Assembly (NCBI GenBank): GCA_033439795.1 | Contig: JAUTDP010000019.1 | Coordinates: 62,001-126,000 of the forward strand | Direction of reading: 5' to 3' | DNA length: 64,000 nucleotides | Source: Sordaria brevicollis | Lineage: Eukaryota > Ascomycota > Sordariomycetes > Sordariales > Sordariaceae | Shown: positions 1-12,609 of the stretch, piece after piece | Numbering within the stretch: position 1 is the first letter of the stretch | Layout of the letters: each line of letters begins with the position of its first letter | Translations under genes and position numbers: made by a program | The notes under the pieces: generated by a model | Seen by the model: the letters and a program-made list of their open reading frames with translations, nothing else | Told to the model about the DNA's origin: nothing | Databases searched by the model: none

Positions 1-3000
1 GGGCCTCAAAGGACCCGTCTTTATCATTCATCATTTTGATCTGCCATACACATTTACGTGTGTGTACTGTATATATAGAGTGGTCGTTTTTTTACAGGCG
101 TTGTTTATCTTTTTTGCCTGGAGTTTGGGGATTGCACTTTTAATGAGGGAACATGATGGATTTTTGGCATTCTTGGCAGGCTTTGGGATGGAAAGGGAAA
201 AAGGGATTCTTACAAGAGGAGGGTGAAAGGGTTATCAACGGATTTACATGACTTTAGATGGGATATTTGGAAGTCAGAATTCGGACAAATCAAGAGCCGA
301 TTCATTGCTGTCTACTCAAATTGCCCACTGAAAGTGTCTCTTCGTTTTCTCACCAAAAGTCTCTCTGTGGAATGCCTACCTGCTGAAACCTCTCCCCGCG
401 CGCCGCAGCAGTAACACCAAGAGATCCGGTCAGCAACGAGAACGGAGACTGTTCCGTATCGGTGATGCATATCCGTACTTTGTCGTCCTTGTCTTTGTCT
501 GACTGGGGACTGTTGGCCCGTACCGAATCGCATTGGCCACCATGGTTTGAGCATCTTTGATTGGTGAAGCCGTGGGCTTTCGGTCGTCTTACATACATTG
601 ACGAGGTGGATTTGATCGGCAATGGTTAAGGGTAGTTTATTTCTTCCGCCTTTGTGTGATGACGACCATCACGAAGTAGGTATTTCTGCCCATTTTGCCC
701 ATCTATTCGTGGCCGGGTATAGTAATAGCAGTGGAAATGTGATTGACCGTGGTTTAGGCTCACCTCTTCCGACCTCATTCCAACGGGTACTATCGAAATT
801 TCGAGGTTCAACATCTACCAGAGCAGCAGATTCAAACAGCTGAGTGCTGGTGGTACATAGCCAGCTCTCCGTAGCACAATCCAACTATAATGTACAACCC
901 TAGAGGTTAGTCCCCGCCGTAACGTCAGAAGTCTCCAGGCGTCACCTTTGACGCAGTACCATTCAGTAACCAACATTAGCATTTAGCGAATGCGAAAACC
1001 AGCTAAACCGCCTATGGCCTAGCCTAGTTTCTTCTCTGCTGTGAAGTAAAAAACGGGCGGGCGGCGGCATCTCATCTCATCGACGATGCCTTGGCCGGAT
1101 AATTGAAGATGGACAATCCACCGAAACGTTGTGGTGGGTGGGAGACCACCCATGATCCCGAGCAAGCATTACCATAGCTTCGTCGATGACCAAAACAAGG
1201 CCATGACGTGACGAGCTTGTTTCTCTTCTGGCGACTGGCGGACTTGGAAAGAGGGACGGTCCTTTCCTTTCCTCTAATCTAAGGCTTGGGAGGTAATTTC
1301 GGAGTATAGTCTGTGGGTTGTGAATGGTTGAAACCAAGGCAGCTACAGAAAAGGGAAAGCTGAATGGGAATCTTGGTGGGTCAGGTAGGTGAGCACTAAC
1401 TGTACGCTAGAGTTACCTGTTAGTGTAAGAAGCGAGTCAAGTCAAGCATCACGGATGGATCGCAAGAGATGACGAGAGTACGTTCGAAATTCGTAGGGTT
1501 CAGAATTGGAATGGGATATATATAATGGCATAATGGGATGAACCGCAAAGGACGTATGGAACATGATATGTCCACCTTACTGTATAGAAATATGTCAGAG
1601 GGTGAGCGTCATGTTTGTAAGTGATAGATAGTCAGGTGTAAGTTTGACCTAAATACAATATAATGAACTTTTTTAGATATCATAGCCTGTGTAGCGATGG
1701 TCCTCATACTTTGATTCGCAAGACGCGATGGTGTTTCTAAATCTTGTCAGTAGCAGTCTTTACGTCGGCATCTTGTTGGTCAAGGAGTCTGTCTGCCTAG
1801 ACACAAAGCCTTTTACGACATAAGCAACTGAACGGCGATATATACCGCCAAGTACCGCTGCCATCACATGGCTCTCCGGTCTGTCACGGCTCGGTTCGGT
1901 TCGGTTCGAACCCCTTTTTCTCCAAGCTTCTTTTGTCCACGTGTAGCAAGGTTCTATTTTATCATTTCTTTTTCACATTGAAAGGTTCAAAGAGGAGGCC
2001 GTGTCGCTGTTGCCCGCAAAGACTATATCCTGGCCTGGCTTTCATGCCTTCGGAATTCAGATTTGAAGCATTGCTGATCAACTTCGCTCAAATACTGAAT
2101 TCGAGACTACTATGGCTACTGTCGGGATAACTCGCAGTTACCAGAGCCCTTCCAATGGCTGTTGACAGATCTTTATGGTAGGGCAGCATACCGATATAAG
2201 CTGGTAGGAACCCGAAAACCAATGGTTAGCAGAGGACTTAATGCTCACAGAAATGTCTTGTGTTACGATGATCAATCGACTCGGCCGACCGGTCATGCAG
2301 CCTTTTACAGCGTGTAACGTTATCAAGATAACCTGTCAACATTACACGGCAGCATATGGGTAAGCGTCAACCCATAGGACAACGACCATGTAAGTCCCTA
2401 ACCTTGAGATAGGTGGATGGACGACGTGCACAGCCTTATGATTATCATGGATTCATGCTGGAAAGCCGGTGACAACTGAGGGTAGGGACAGGTGGAAGTA
2501 ACAGGTCTGTCGGGTAGCGGTAGCGTTTTCCAGATATTTCCATGACTTTCATCTCTTGCGCGAGGCTTGCTGTGTTGGCACCATCGAGATGTAGAAGCAG
2601 TAAGCCAGTTAACGATGAGGACTTATACGGTCCCACAAAGCTTACCGGTCCGGGAGAAGCCGGTAGAATCACCGTGACCGGAAGCATCATTTCGGGATAT
2701 AGACCGTCATGTACAGCTTTTCTGTGCAGCACGGCTGTAGTTGCATCGGTCTACCAGGGCATTTCTGCTGGCCTGAGCAGTTTGGCCTGTAACACTGTGA
2801 TATCCAGTCATTGAGTGGGGGTACGTTGTGTTGAAGGTGTTTGGGGTCTGGACCGCTGTGGTTGGCTTCCCCGTTGATTATGCTCTTACCTAGCGATACT
2901 GTGTAGTATCTCTTACCTATCAAACACAGCAATGCGTAGGGAAACGGCCGTGTTTCCTCCAAAGCCTTCCATGCTCAAACCCAAGCCATGTTTCTGTCGT

Positions 3001-4689
3001 GTCTTGTGACAGAAGGTGTGGGCAACGAGACTGGTCAGAATTTATGTTTGCCGCAGATTTTAGCCCTCTTTTGTGTTTTACCCCCAGCAAGCAAGCATCC
3101 CAACTTTGATGGTTTGGGTATCTTTGACCGATGGCGTTTCGTCATTGTGTGCATGTGGTAGTGACCGTCAGGCACCATGTGCACGCCATTGGAGGTTTAT
3201 AGACAATAGTGTTGCACATCCCAGACAGTGCTTTGATGTGCATCGCTGAAGCCCATTGATCGGCTATAGAAGCGCATTTTGCAAGCGCCGGCGGAAGTTA
3301 CAGGGCAGCCATCACAGCGTCACGGCCGTCTAGTTGTCGTTGTGGCGTGCACCAGAAAGCATCGAACATCGGGAGTGTTGAGCGGATGACGTTTGTTTGC
3401 TTGTCCAAAAACCGAAGCATGCAGAGAAAGAAGTAAGAAAAACAGTTGACTTGGCCAAGAGAAGAGAACAAGGCAGCCAATCCGAAGGACCTGAATGCCC
3501 ATCGAAGGCAAACGAAGTATTATGCCAACACGAGAGATGGCCGACCTGTCAAGTATTTGTTTTCGTGAGGCTTGCCGCTGTGTTGCCACGGTGATTACGA
3601 GATAGTCGAGGAAACCGCTCTGTTAATCATGACAGGGCTTATCAAACGCCGTAACACCACCCACCACGTGGGCGAAGAAGCCGCCACTGGAACATTTCTG
3701 TTTAGACGAGGCCAGAATCAACTAGTATCGAGTCGAAAGGTGGTGGGTTGAACTGCTGCGCCGAGGCCAACGCAGAGATCTAGATGCAGCAACAAACTGC
3801 AGGCGTTGGGATGCTGCTCGCCGTCCATTCCCAGATGGTTTTGGAGAAGAAGCCCGAGATGTTCTTGGTCGTGTCGACGGGTAGATGCTTTGATGGCTGC
3901 TTGACTGTGGTGGACGAGGCCGTACAGGCTCCATATGGCTCGTGCTTTGGGCTGGCATGTGGCATTTGGGCTTACACCAATGCTAGGGTCCTGTTGTATG
4001 AGTGATTATGTGATGGTGATGATGGTCAATCACCTTTGGCCACACCATTCCTGAGAAGAGAAGACAGCGGACAGGCCGTATGTCTAACCGATGTGCTGGA
4101 TTGATGTTGGACTCGGGGTGACAACACCTGCAGTAGGTGCGCTGCCCTTTCCCATGCATGGCGCTCGCTTGCCCCGCAGCCGGCAGCAAGGCACCTGTGA
4201 CGTTCCAAGCCCGTGGAGAGTCGGGTGGTGATTGACAGGAACGGTTTGATCGCCGAGGGGATTGACAGCCGAGATTTGGGTCGAGGCCAGGCCATCAGTC
4301 TGTGCAGTTCTTTCGGGGAACTTGGGCGTCCCCCCACCACAGGCGGCTATCAGCAGTAGCGTTCTCGGGGGATTTTGGGGGTTGAAGATGAAAACTGATC
4401 AGTGATCACTGAAGAACCAGAGCCACCGTTCTGCAATGCAGTTTGCCCATCATCAGGGTGTCTCGATTGGAACACGATGCCGAGATCCGATAGTCGATCA
4501 GATGGGTCGGATATCATAATGATCAAGATAAACGCGGATAGCCGCAGGCGGAAAGGGACAGGCCGTCGTCGTGGTCACGGGCGTGGTTATCGTGAACCGT
4601 CGAATGTTGATGTTGGAGAGAAGTTGATGAGGTTGAAGTCATGTTGGTGGCCTCGAAGATGCAGTGCGAGCGATAGCGATAGAGGTAAC

Positions 4690-4715
4690 GGGGGGGGGGG
4701 GGGGGGGGGGGGGGG
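4690..4715. repeat. poly-G tract (26 G)
   Basis: This is an uninterrupted run of 26 G on the + strand. Such tracts slip during replication and sequencing, so the exact length is unreliable. It could form a G-quadruplex, which is an inference only. Confidence 0.9.
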
Positions 4716-7700
4716 TAATTGTTGTGCCGGGCATGTGCCTGCCGGCTGCCCACTGAATTGCCCACAGTGCAGTGCAGTTCCGTCTGTGCTTCCAGCTGTT
4801 CTTCTTCTCAACTCCTCAACTTCGACCTTTCAACGACACCTTACAGTGCAACCAGCCTCCCACCTCAACAATGAAACCGCTTTGTGTTTCGCAATGTCAA
4901 GCTGCAATTATCGTGCTGCAGAAGCTGGAGTGAGCCCGAAGCTCGTCGTTTCTTCTCCAATGCTGCTGTAGGGCCGCCATTCCAGCTTTTCCTTGGATAT
5001 CGGATCGGATGCCAGCAGAGCCACCGAGGACGACCACCCGCCGAAATACTCCAAATTCTTGGCCAAAGTACCTATACATGGCGAGCTTTGTACTCGTTCA
5101 ATGTCATTGTCTTCGTGGTGGATGGCTCGATGCTACCCCGCCTCATCCGAGCGTACAAGCCCTACCTCCCGTCTCTGCTCACCGGTCTGCGTCGTGTGTG
5201 TGTCAATATCGGCAATAGGGGAAATTGTCACATATGACAAAAGATGCCGGAGATCGATCACCATCACGTTTCTTCAGACAAGGTGCGGTAAGGCCATCCT
5301 AGATGATGCCTAAATCAGATTTCTACAGTGGCCTCATAGCCGCCGCAGCCAGGTACCTCACGTCGTTTCGGGCCTATGTTCGAGACATTGTGAACGACAC
5401 ACCACGACGCTCATCAGATCCTGAGTATAGGCAAGATAGACGCTCTCCGCATTGATCGACTTCGATTTTCGATCACCTGATTTTCGGTACCTTATTTTAT
5501 GCTGTATTGGTCAACAGCCGTTGATGAACGTCCACGGAGAGACGACCTCCATTCCTACTATGATCCTCAGACACGGCATGGGATCTTCGACGACATGACG
5601 TTCTCCCAAACCTGGGTCTTTAAGGGCCACATATGACATGCGTTCACGGTCTGGGATTTCCCTGCAGGGCCCAGCAAATGCAGGTCAAGATTAGACGAAC
5701 CGTTGGAGACACATGTTTGGGCGCACTCGGCACACACACCCACACGTTGCACCACCGCCGTTGGCATCGTGGCACCCGATCTTTTTGACGGTCCGTCTGC
5801 CCGAAATCCAAATTTCCGGCTTCATGCCTCAACCACAGCATCTCCCAAGACTAGACGTTCGCGTCAGCATAGGCTGATGGTTTCCGAGAACCCGAATCTA
5901 CCAAACAGGCATCAACTATAGCTACCAAGGCTCTTCCTATATTGTAGCCATTCTGTCCCCTAACCCACAGACTTCGCAAAAGAATGTAGGCTCCATATAT
6001 ACATAGGTGTGGCAGCGTACGTCTGCCATGTGGTCGTATCGCTGTATCAGCTACAGCATGACGCGCTGATCGCTCAGAACAGCATGCCAGCAGCCCAAAA
6101 GGGACAACTATTAGCAAGATTCGGCATCGAGACTGTTCTTCGGACCAGCATGGTTGACTTTTGGCGGCCAAAAATGAGGCAGTACCGGCACTTGAAGTGG
6201 TAGTCAAAGGTAGCCTATGCTGCCTCTCGGCCGGAAATGCAACGAGCTTCGGCTCGTGTCTCCGGTGCCTTGACCTCGAAACAACCGGACTAGAAAGTTT
6301 GTATCCAAAGGTCCAACCCTCACAGGCCTCCTCAACCAGTCCATGGGTTTCCTGGTATTAACTTCTGCCACATGACGTCGGGTATTCTGCAGTGTTCGAT
6401 TTCCTCGCGGCTATATGTCTGGTCGCATTGCCGCTCCCAAGAATAAGCACCCTTGACCAGGTGAGCACATGTCTGGCATGCGCGCCAGTATGCGTCTGGA
6501 ACGATGGCCAGGTTGAGTATACGTATAGACGTTGGGTTCTGTCCCCAATCCTACAGTTACCAGGCTCTGTCGACTTCGGCCATATTTCTAGACAGACCAT
6601 CATCCGACTCGGTAAGCGCACATAGAGTGTCTGTTTCAGCGGAGTAGCATCTGAGCTATAACCCGAAAGCCAGACACTCGCCCGTCATTCCGTACAAATG
6701 TCTCAGTCATCCGACTCCATACATAGACTCATGGAACAACTTTCTATGGGTTCCATTCTGTAACGTCTCGAACCTCCCCTGGTCGTTAATGCGGCCCTAT
6801 AAGACCCCACACTTTCATCGAGCCTCCATCTTTCCATGGGTTTTTCCCACCTGGCCGGCTCACCGAGTTATATCAGATCCATCCTAAGGTCCCAATTGGG
6901 GTTACACCGAACGATGGGTGTCTCTTTTCGGTCCTACCTCCCAGCAGTAACAGCAGCAGTAGCACACGCCAGACGAAATGGAATGTTCCGCGATCCGTGC
7001 ACGCCTCAATGATACCTGATAAGCCGACCGGTCTTCTCTTATCTGGCTCCCGATAACTTTTCAGGGTCATTCGTTCCATAAAACGGAGTATGAAGGAAAA
7101 CGGAGCTCTCCTTGCCGTTTTTTTCATCGCAAGCTTATGGGCTGTTGTCAGTATACAAGGTGTGAGTGTCCCTTTCTGCCGCCTCCGCAAGGGCAATTGT
7201 GATCGGGCTTTCTCCGGTGCAGTTGGTTTAGAGTTTCTTTGACTCTTCTCCATGTCCTGGTCATCCTTACCAAATGAACAGATTTGCTTATGATTCATTA
7301 ACGGACACCTCACATTTTATGACACAAAAACCAAAAGTAAGCATATTGAGGTGATCATAGTTGAACAGTCTTTGCTCTATGTCAGTTCGCCCATCCCACA
7401 AGACATTATCATAACGAACTTACTCTCTCGATATCCTGCTTCCCGTCCCGTCTGATGTCAGCTTCACACTCCCTCGGCTCACTCACGGAATACGCTTGAG
7501 ACAGATAAAAGACCCCAGTTCCCGAATAACCCCGGAATCTTCTCAATTTTAGAGGAGACAATTCTCACTTTCGGAACATCCCGTCTAACATGTGATCTCA
7601 ACGAACAACTCTGGTGACATGCAGAACATCAGACCGAATGGGTTTGACGCTAACTTCATTAACATGGCAGCATAACACCATCAAAAGATGGTCAAAGAAA

Positions 7701-8510
7701 TCAAGATGATAACTAACTAACCACGAAGATAAGCATCCATGATGGTGGGAATGTGTGTGGGATGCGGTTTGCGCCACCACCGTGGGTTGGGAGTGGGATG
7801 GATGGCAATGAGAGCTTTTTTACATGCCCCCCACACATATGGCCGTGGAGATTTCCAATTTGATCCCAAACTACCTTTACCGACCTCAAACTTGATCATC
7901 AAGACCTTGATCAACTTGAAATTTTCTCATCCCACCCCTGATGCTGGTGTTAACGAGGGCCAAGTTGGAAAGAGAGAAAAAAGGCTGCAAACGAAGCCAC
8001 GTGGTGGGATGTTGAACCAGTAGTGGCTGTTTGTGGTGGTCACCGAACGACATCCATTTCGGGGTTCGATGTTGTCAAGAACCGAAGCAAACGGACACGA
8101 AGATGGGCATGGCGCCTTGAAGAAGACGTATGCAGAGATCTGAGAAATCGGCCGCTGGAGCTGGTGGATGGAAACTGGAGGCCCAACATCCCGATTGAGG
8201 TTGACGATACTCACAGACACACTCAATGTGGAACCAAAACCCAGGTGGAACAAAAGGAAACAAAGAGTAGGGAGGTTGATAGTAAGCTGTCATCGCCGAC
8301 CTCATCAGACCGAGTCTTGGTCTGCCAAGTTATCAGACCGAACGATTCCGGAGCGGGAAGCGGACCGTGCCGTAGTGGAGACTGCGCCGAACTTCAAACC
8401 CCGGAACCCGGAGAACCCTTATCGGGAACTCCACACGAGTCTGGATCATGAAGGAGAAAAAAAATTCACAAATCCCACACGGAGCTAGGAATAAAAAAGG
8501 GAAGAAGAAG

Positions 8511-8515
8511 CCAAA
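8511..8515 (-). terminator. Pol III T-run after tRNA-Met
   Basis: Five consecutive T on the minus strand lie about 16 nt past the tRNA 3' end, the normal Pol III stop signal. Confidence 0.6.
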
Positions 8516-8530
8516 AATGAGTTGATAAGC

Positions 8531-8602
8531 TAGCTGCAACTCGTTTCGATCGAGTGACCTCCGGGTTATGAGCCCGGCGCGCTTCCGCTGCGCCATGCAG
8601 CT
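8531..8602 (-). tRNA. initiator tRNA-Met (CAT), no intron
   Basis: The 72-nt cloverleaf folds cleanly. The acceptor stem AGCTGCA pairs with TGCAGCT over 7 bp, followed by an A73 discriminator. The anticodon loop is CTCATAA, closed by GGG/CCC pairs. The T-arm is CTCG/CGAG around a loop starting with A. An A1:U72 pair, three G:C pairs next to the anticodon loop and an A at the start of the T-loop mark eukaryotic initiator rather than elongator tRNA-Met. There is no intron. A run of five T on the minus strand just past the 3' end (8511-8515) fits a Pol III terminator. Confidence 0.95.
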
Positions 8603-9160
8603 TGTTTTTTGAGCTGTTGATGAAAGATTTGATGTGATGTGCATCTTCATATACGAATATGGAGACATGCAGTAATGTTCGAACAATTGGTTATAGTAAG
8701 TGTGCTAGTCTTTTCAACATATGCAACGTAGAGATAAGTAATAACTTTCTGAAACTTGAGATGAACTTGGTGTGTTTGCAAAGAGGTTTTCTTGCCTTTT
8801 ACTAGCGAAACCAAAGAAAAATGCTCGCAAGGGCAAGTTGCTAACATCATGAGTTGAACTCGGGAAACTCTCTGAGCGAACTCATTTCTCTTTTCCATCA
8901 TTCTCATCATGAACTCTATTATTTATCCTTAAGCATCAAAGGCTTAACCAGTGCATTACATGCTTGCCTCCTGAGGTCGTGCTTCACTTCTCAGAGTTCT
9001 TTCCAGATGTTCACAGTTAAAAAAGAAGCAGAATTCGGCAAACTTGCTCGTCACCATTTCACTACAGGTCGGTATCCCAATCCCTAGCCCCAAATAAGTC
9101 CCAAGAACGAAAAAAGAGAAGATCCACCTGAGCGAAGATGGATCACAACAAGTTTGGTGT
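8603..9160. other. spacer between two tRNA genes
   Basis: No gene was seen. The only notable signal is an A-run at about 9109-9114, which is a T-run on the minus strand and could end transcription of the tRNA-Leu gene. Confidence 0.5.
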
Positions 9161-9267
9161 TGACAAGAGTGGGATTCGAACCCACGCCCTTTCGGACCAC
9201 GGAACTCTTTGGAGGAGATTAAGGGTTTACCTTAACGTGGCGCCTTAGACCGCTCGGCCATCTTGCC
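9161..9267 (-). tRNA. tRNA-Leu (AAG) with a 27-nt intron
   Basis: The acceptor stem GGCAAGA pairs with TCTTGTC (one G:U), with A73. The D-arm carries the Leu-type GCCGAGCGG signature, there is a long variable arm, and the T-arm is GTGGG TTCGAAT CCCAC. The anticodon stem is CCACG/CGTGG. The loop reads TTAAGG followed by an intron at 9229-9203 and then C38, so the anticodon is AAG. The intron begins one base after the anticodon (after position 37), the canonical place for nuclear tRNA introns. It contains CCCTTAA, which can pair with the anticodon loop as expected for tRNA splicing endonuclease substrates. Confidence 0.93.
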
Positions 9268-11189
9268 TTTCTGATTGGATGAAAGATAGTTGTCAGAAAT
9301 GGGCCTTAAGAGGACAACCTCTCGAACAGCCCAATATGACCGCCAGCCAGTTAACTAGAGGATATAACCAGACACTACCCTTTGATACGGCGGTTTTCGC
9401 TGTGCGATACTTGAGTAATTATTGAAGATTTTTTAGCTGTAGTGAAATTTCCTCAATTGTGTATTTTACAACCTCCTCTCGTCGGCATCTCCACACTGTT
9501 ATATAAGCACATAGTGTCATTTCACGATATTCATACACTTTACCCATCTACTCTCTTGCCAAAGACCACCAGATTAGCACTGTCCCTACAGCCTCGCTAG
9601 TTTCAGACAGCGAAACCCTCTAGACCTTTACCCTAGCATAGAAGATGTTCCTTGGGTCCAGGATTGTCCGTTTCTAAACCCCTTCCCACGTCCTCACCGT
9701 GATCGTACCCATGCATACCTTTACCATGTCCGCTTGGTAGGTAAACCACAAGTCACCAAAGTACATCTACCTTGTCCTCTCTTTTCTTCTGTTTTCTATC
9801 CAAGATGCTTTTGAACCCTTCGCAAGAATAAGCAACAACAGAACAAAAAGTCTAGTACGAAAAGGGCATGGAATTCGGCCAGGTCTCAGATAGAGACATC
9901 GATCTTGTACCCTTAGACTCTGGAGGCTTGTTTTGAATGGATGTGAGCGAATAGGAAGCATAGTACCGATTTTGGAGGAGCCTAGAGTCCGGAGCAAAGC
10001 TGTCGGGAAAAGCAAGTAAACACCCAATACATCAACGGCTGAAGCATTGATTGCCCCGGGGGTTTCTGGTGCCTGGAATTAGCTTCTTGTTGATGTTGCG
10101 GGTGTAACATGAATGGAATCTGGAATTCAGGTACCAGGCCCCGGCTGGAATGGAAGGCGGTACCGCCGATGGAACCGCATGTGCAAACTCTCATGTGACC
10201 AACTAAAGGACTAGTAGATATGTACCGTGGATTTAACGTGAACTCCGTCCGCGGCTGGTTGTTGACTGTCTCTGACTTCCATTCTGTTGGAATGATTAAT
10301 GCTGGATATTCGGCTGAAACAGATATCGTAATCGGTTAATTTCCCATGTGTTAGCCAGTGCGAAAATTCACATGGAACGTCGGCGATTACTTCCAATGTC
10401 AAGCTAGATGCTTGTGTCGAGTCGAGTCTTGGAAGCGCAGAAAAGATGGGAAGTCCCACCAACCCGGCTCTCGGATTTTCATTAGAACAAACTGCACACA
10501 CAAACTTCATGACATGAATCTGACGATCATGTCACAGCTCATTTTCCCCGAACGATGGTGAGTTGTTCGTCTTTTTCGTAAGTTGGAAGTGGAACTAACG
10601 AAAGCTCTACCAAGCTGTTGGTAAATGAGGGGATTCACAACTGTGAGGTGCTAGGTGCTTGCTACAGGTTTGCTAGCCTTACGTCCGTAGAGGATTTTCA
10701 CTGACAACACCGTGCCTGGAAATAATCACATAGAAGCTAGAATGGAAATGGTAAAAATTTCCATGTCTCCCCTACAGTAAGCTACCTTAGCTTCCATTCC
10801 ATGATTCATGATCAAGATCGTCCGGCATCAAGTGAGTCCGAGACAAGCGCGACAAGGTTAGGTATCTGGTACAATGAGTACCTTACTGCCCCTGGTGTTC
10901 GGCCAATGCTCTTTCCATGAGTGGATGGTAAACGCGCGCGCGAGAAGACACTGGGGAAGAAGTGAGACAGAGCGGCTTGCTAGTTTAAGTGTGTGGGCCC
11001 AAAAATAGACGCGCATGGCAAAAGCCATTCCAAGTCTGGGATAGTTTTGCGAAGCGTTTAGAGAGAAGTCAAGTTTGCTTGTTAACAAGATGGTTCTCGA
11101 AAACCCAGGATACGTGCTTGAGCACCGAGAGAACAAGAACTAAACAGCGTGTTGGTGGATAGTGAAGTTGACAACGAGATAGGCCTTTT
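9268..11189. other. intergenic, nothing recognised
   Basis: Short open frames only. The one at 10211-10510 (-) has an ATG and mixed composition, but no family resemblance and no splice partners. It is left uncalled. Confidence 0.4.
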
Positions 11190-11434
11190 AGAATTGATCC
11201 AGAATCGACCGATTGTCCGGCTTTTGATGGATGATCATATCTCGCTTGACGTTAAAGTGCCTGGACACTCTGTTCTGGATGAGTACCCGGCACTCGGTTT
11301 CGGGATTGATGAGTGAAAAAGTGACGATGATCGGTGAGTTGCCGTCGAGTTCGCCGAGATCTTCCTCCGTAGGCGATGTGTGGCAAAGGGCTCCCACAAT
11401 CCCGTGGTAAACTGACACTGTCTCTATTGCGCGC
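11188..11434 (-). CDS. possible terminal exon of an unidentified gene
   Basis: An open frame on the minus strand from 11434 to the stop at 11188 translates into a well-balanced, protein-like sequence (for example SPIIVTFSLINPETE). It is preceded by a strong intron end: branch site TACTAAC at 11458-11452 and acceptor TTGTAG ending at 11435. That combination is typical of real introns here. I could not find a convincing upstream exon between 11460 and 12600, and I recognise no domain. It may be the last exon of a real gene, a gene relic, or chance. Confidence 0.3.
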
Positions 11435-11458
11435 CTACAACGTGGTTACTGGTTAGTA

Positions 11459-12609
11459 CATAGCCACTAGTGTCGGACTGTATGGACTGTGTGCCTGTCT
11501 CAGTGATAAGCCATTCGGCTGGTCGTCAAATTAAGCGAAGCTGAATGGAAGGAAGAAGCAAAAGAAGTCACCGACAGTTTAAACCAGAAGGGTACTTTTT
11601 TCGGTCAGAATTTGTAATTGAGAAGGGGTCCGTCCCTTGATGTCTCGGACGGCCCTTCCCAGAGAGACGATGAACGACCCGTCCGAGTCGTTGTTGTCTC
11701 AGGGTTCCCCGGATGCTTTCCTTTGCGGTAAACCGCTGCGTGCAGCTGAGCCTGTGTAAAACTTTCCATGTGATGGCTAGGATATCTAGCGTGGTTCTTA
11801 ACGATCATGTGAGCGATGAGGAGCGCCCGTTGCGACCTGTCAGAAGTTGTCGAGTAATCCCAGCGCCGGGGGACCGGGCTCGCTTGCCGCTCAGGCTGAG
11901 TCGCTGTCTGGGTCGCGTACCCAGCTGTGGCTGCTCGTGGCTTGCCCGGTCGATATCACAATTTCGGAATTCCCATGACCTAATTTTCAGTTGTCATTTT
12001 GACCCTGGCGGCGGGTCCTTCTTACCCCAGAGATTTGATGTTTGACTTGTCTGTCATAAATACATGAGTGCCTTCTCACTGGTACAAGCAGATCAAAACG
12101 GTGGATATGACCTGGTTCAGCTCCGTTTTTTTCGCTACGGGAGAACAGAGCGGAATAGTGCGAGTTAGCCAGAAGCGTGGATGTATGTAATGCTTGTTTT
12201 AGTCGTTTATGCAGGTGATCGCTTCACTTTGACACGATCATGTTCGTGGCTGTTTTCCATTCGATGCCGGTTGGCCGTAGACTCGTTTATGTCCTGTAGA
12301 AACTTGTTTCTGGTTGGTAGAATGCGACAACATTTCCTGTCAAGACGGCATATGAAACTTGTTGGCGGCTGTAGGTTTGAAACACATTGCGCACAGGGCT
12401 GCCACTGTTGGATATATCTCGCTCCAAACGAAACTGGATTTTCATGTCCTGTTACCATGCGGCAGCGAGAGTCTCGGACAGGAGCTGAGGACGACCATAG
12501 AGCACATGATGGAAATGGTATGCAGCTTGGAGGCGAGCACGTCTCAAGCATAGACAAGTTTTAGATTCCAAGAACAACATCAATTCAGCCCCTTGCAGAC
12601 ACAAACACC
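11459..12609. other. intergenic, nothing recognised
   Basis: Open frames on both strands (11713-12045 +, 12181-12564 +) overlap each other and look non-coding. The region also serves as the 3' flank of the membrane cyclase gene and may hide upstream exons of the fragment ending at 11188. Confidence 0.4.

Larger units (their letters stand above)
1..8530. other. long stretch without a supportable protein gene
   Basis: No open frame here has protein-like composition, a recognisable family or good splice signals. The longest candidates (4402-4971 +, 6873-7313 -, 8023-8451 +) are low-complexity or arginine/proline-rich noise. The first 600 bases may be the 3' flank of a gene outside the window, but nothing proves it. 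A run of 26 G lies at 4690-4715. A short ATG frame of 20 codons at 4871, preceded by CAACA, has a good start context but no other support. Regulatory or non-coding RNA content cannot be judged from sequence alone. Confidence 0.5.

Noticed and set aside
4402..4971. 189-codon open frame (+)
   Set aside because: It is built around a poly-G run giving poly-Gly and has no family features. Removing the homopolymer would break it.
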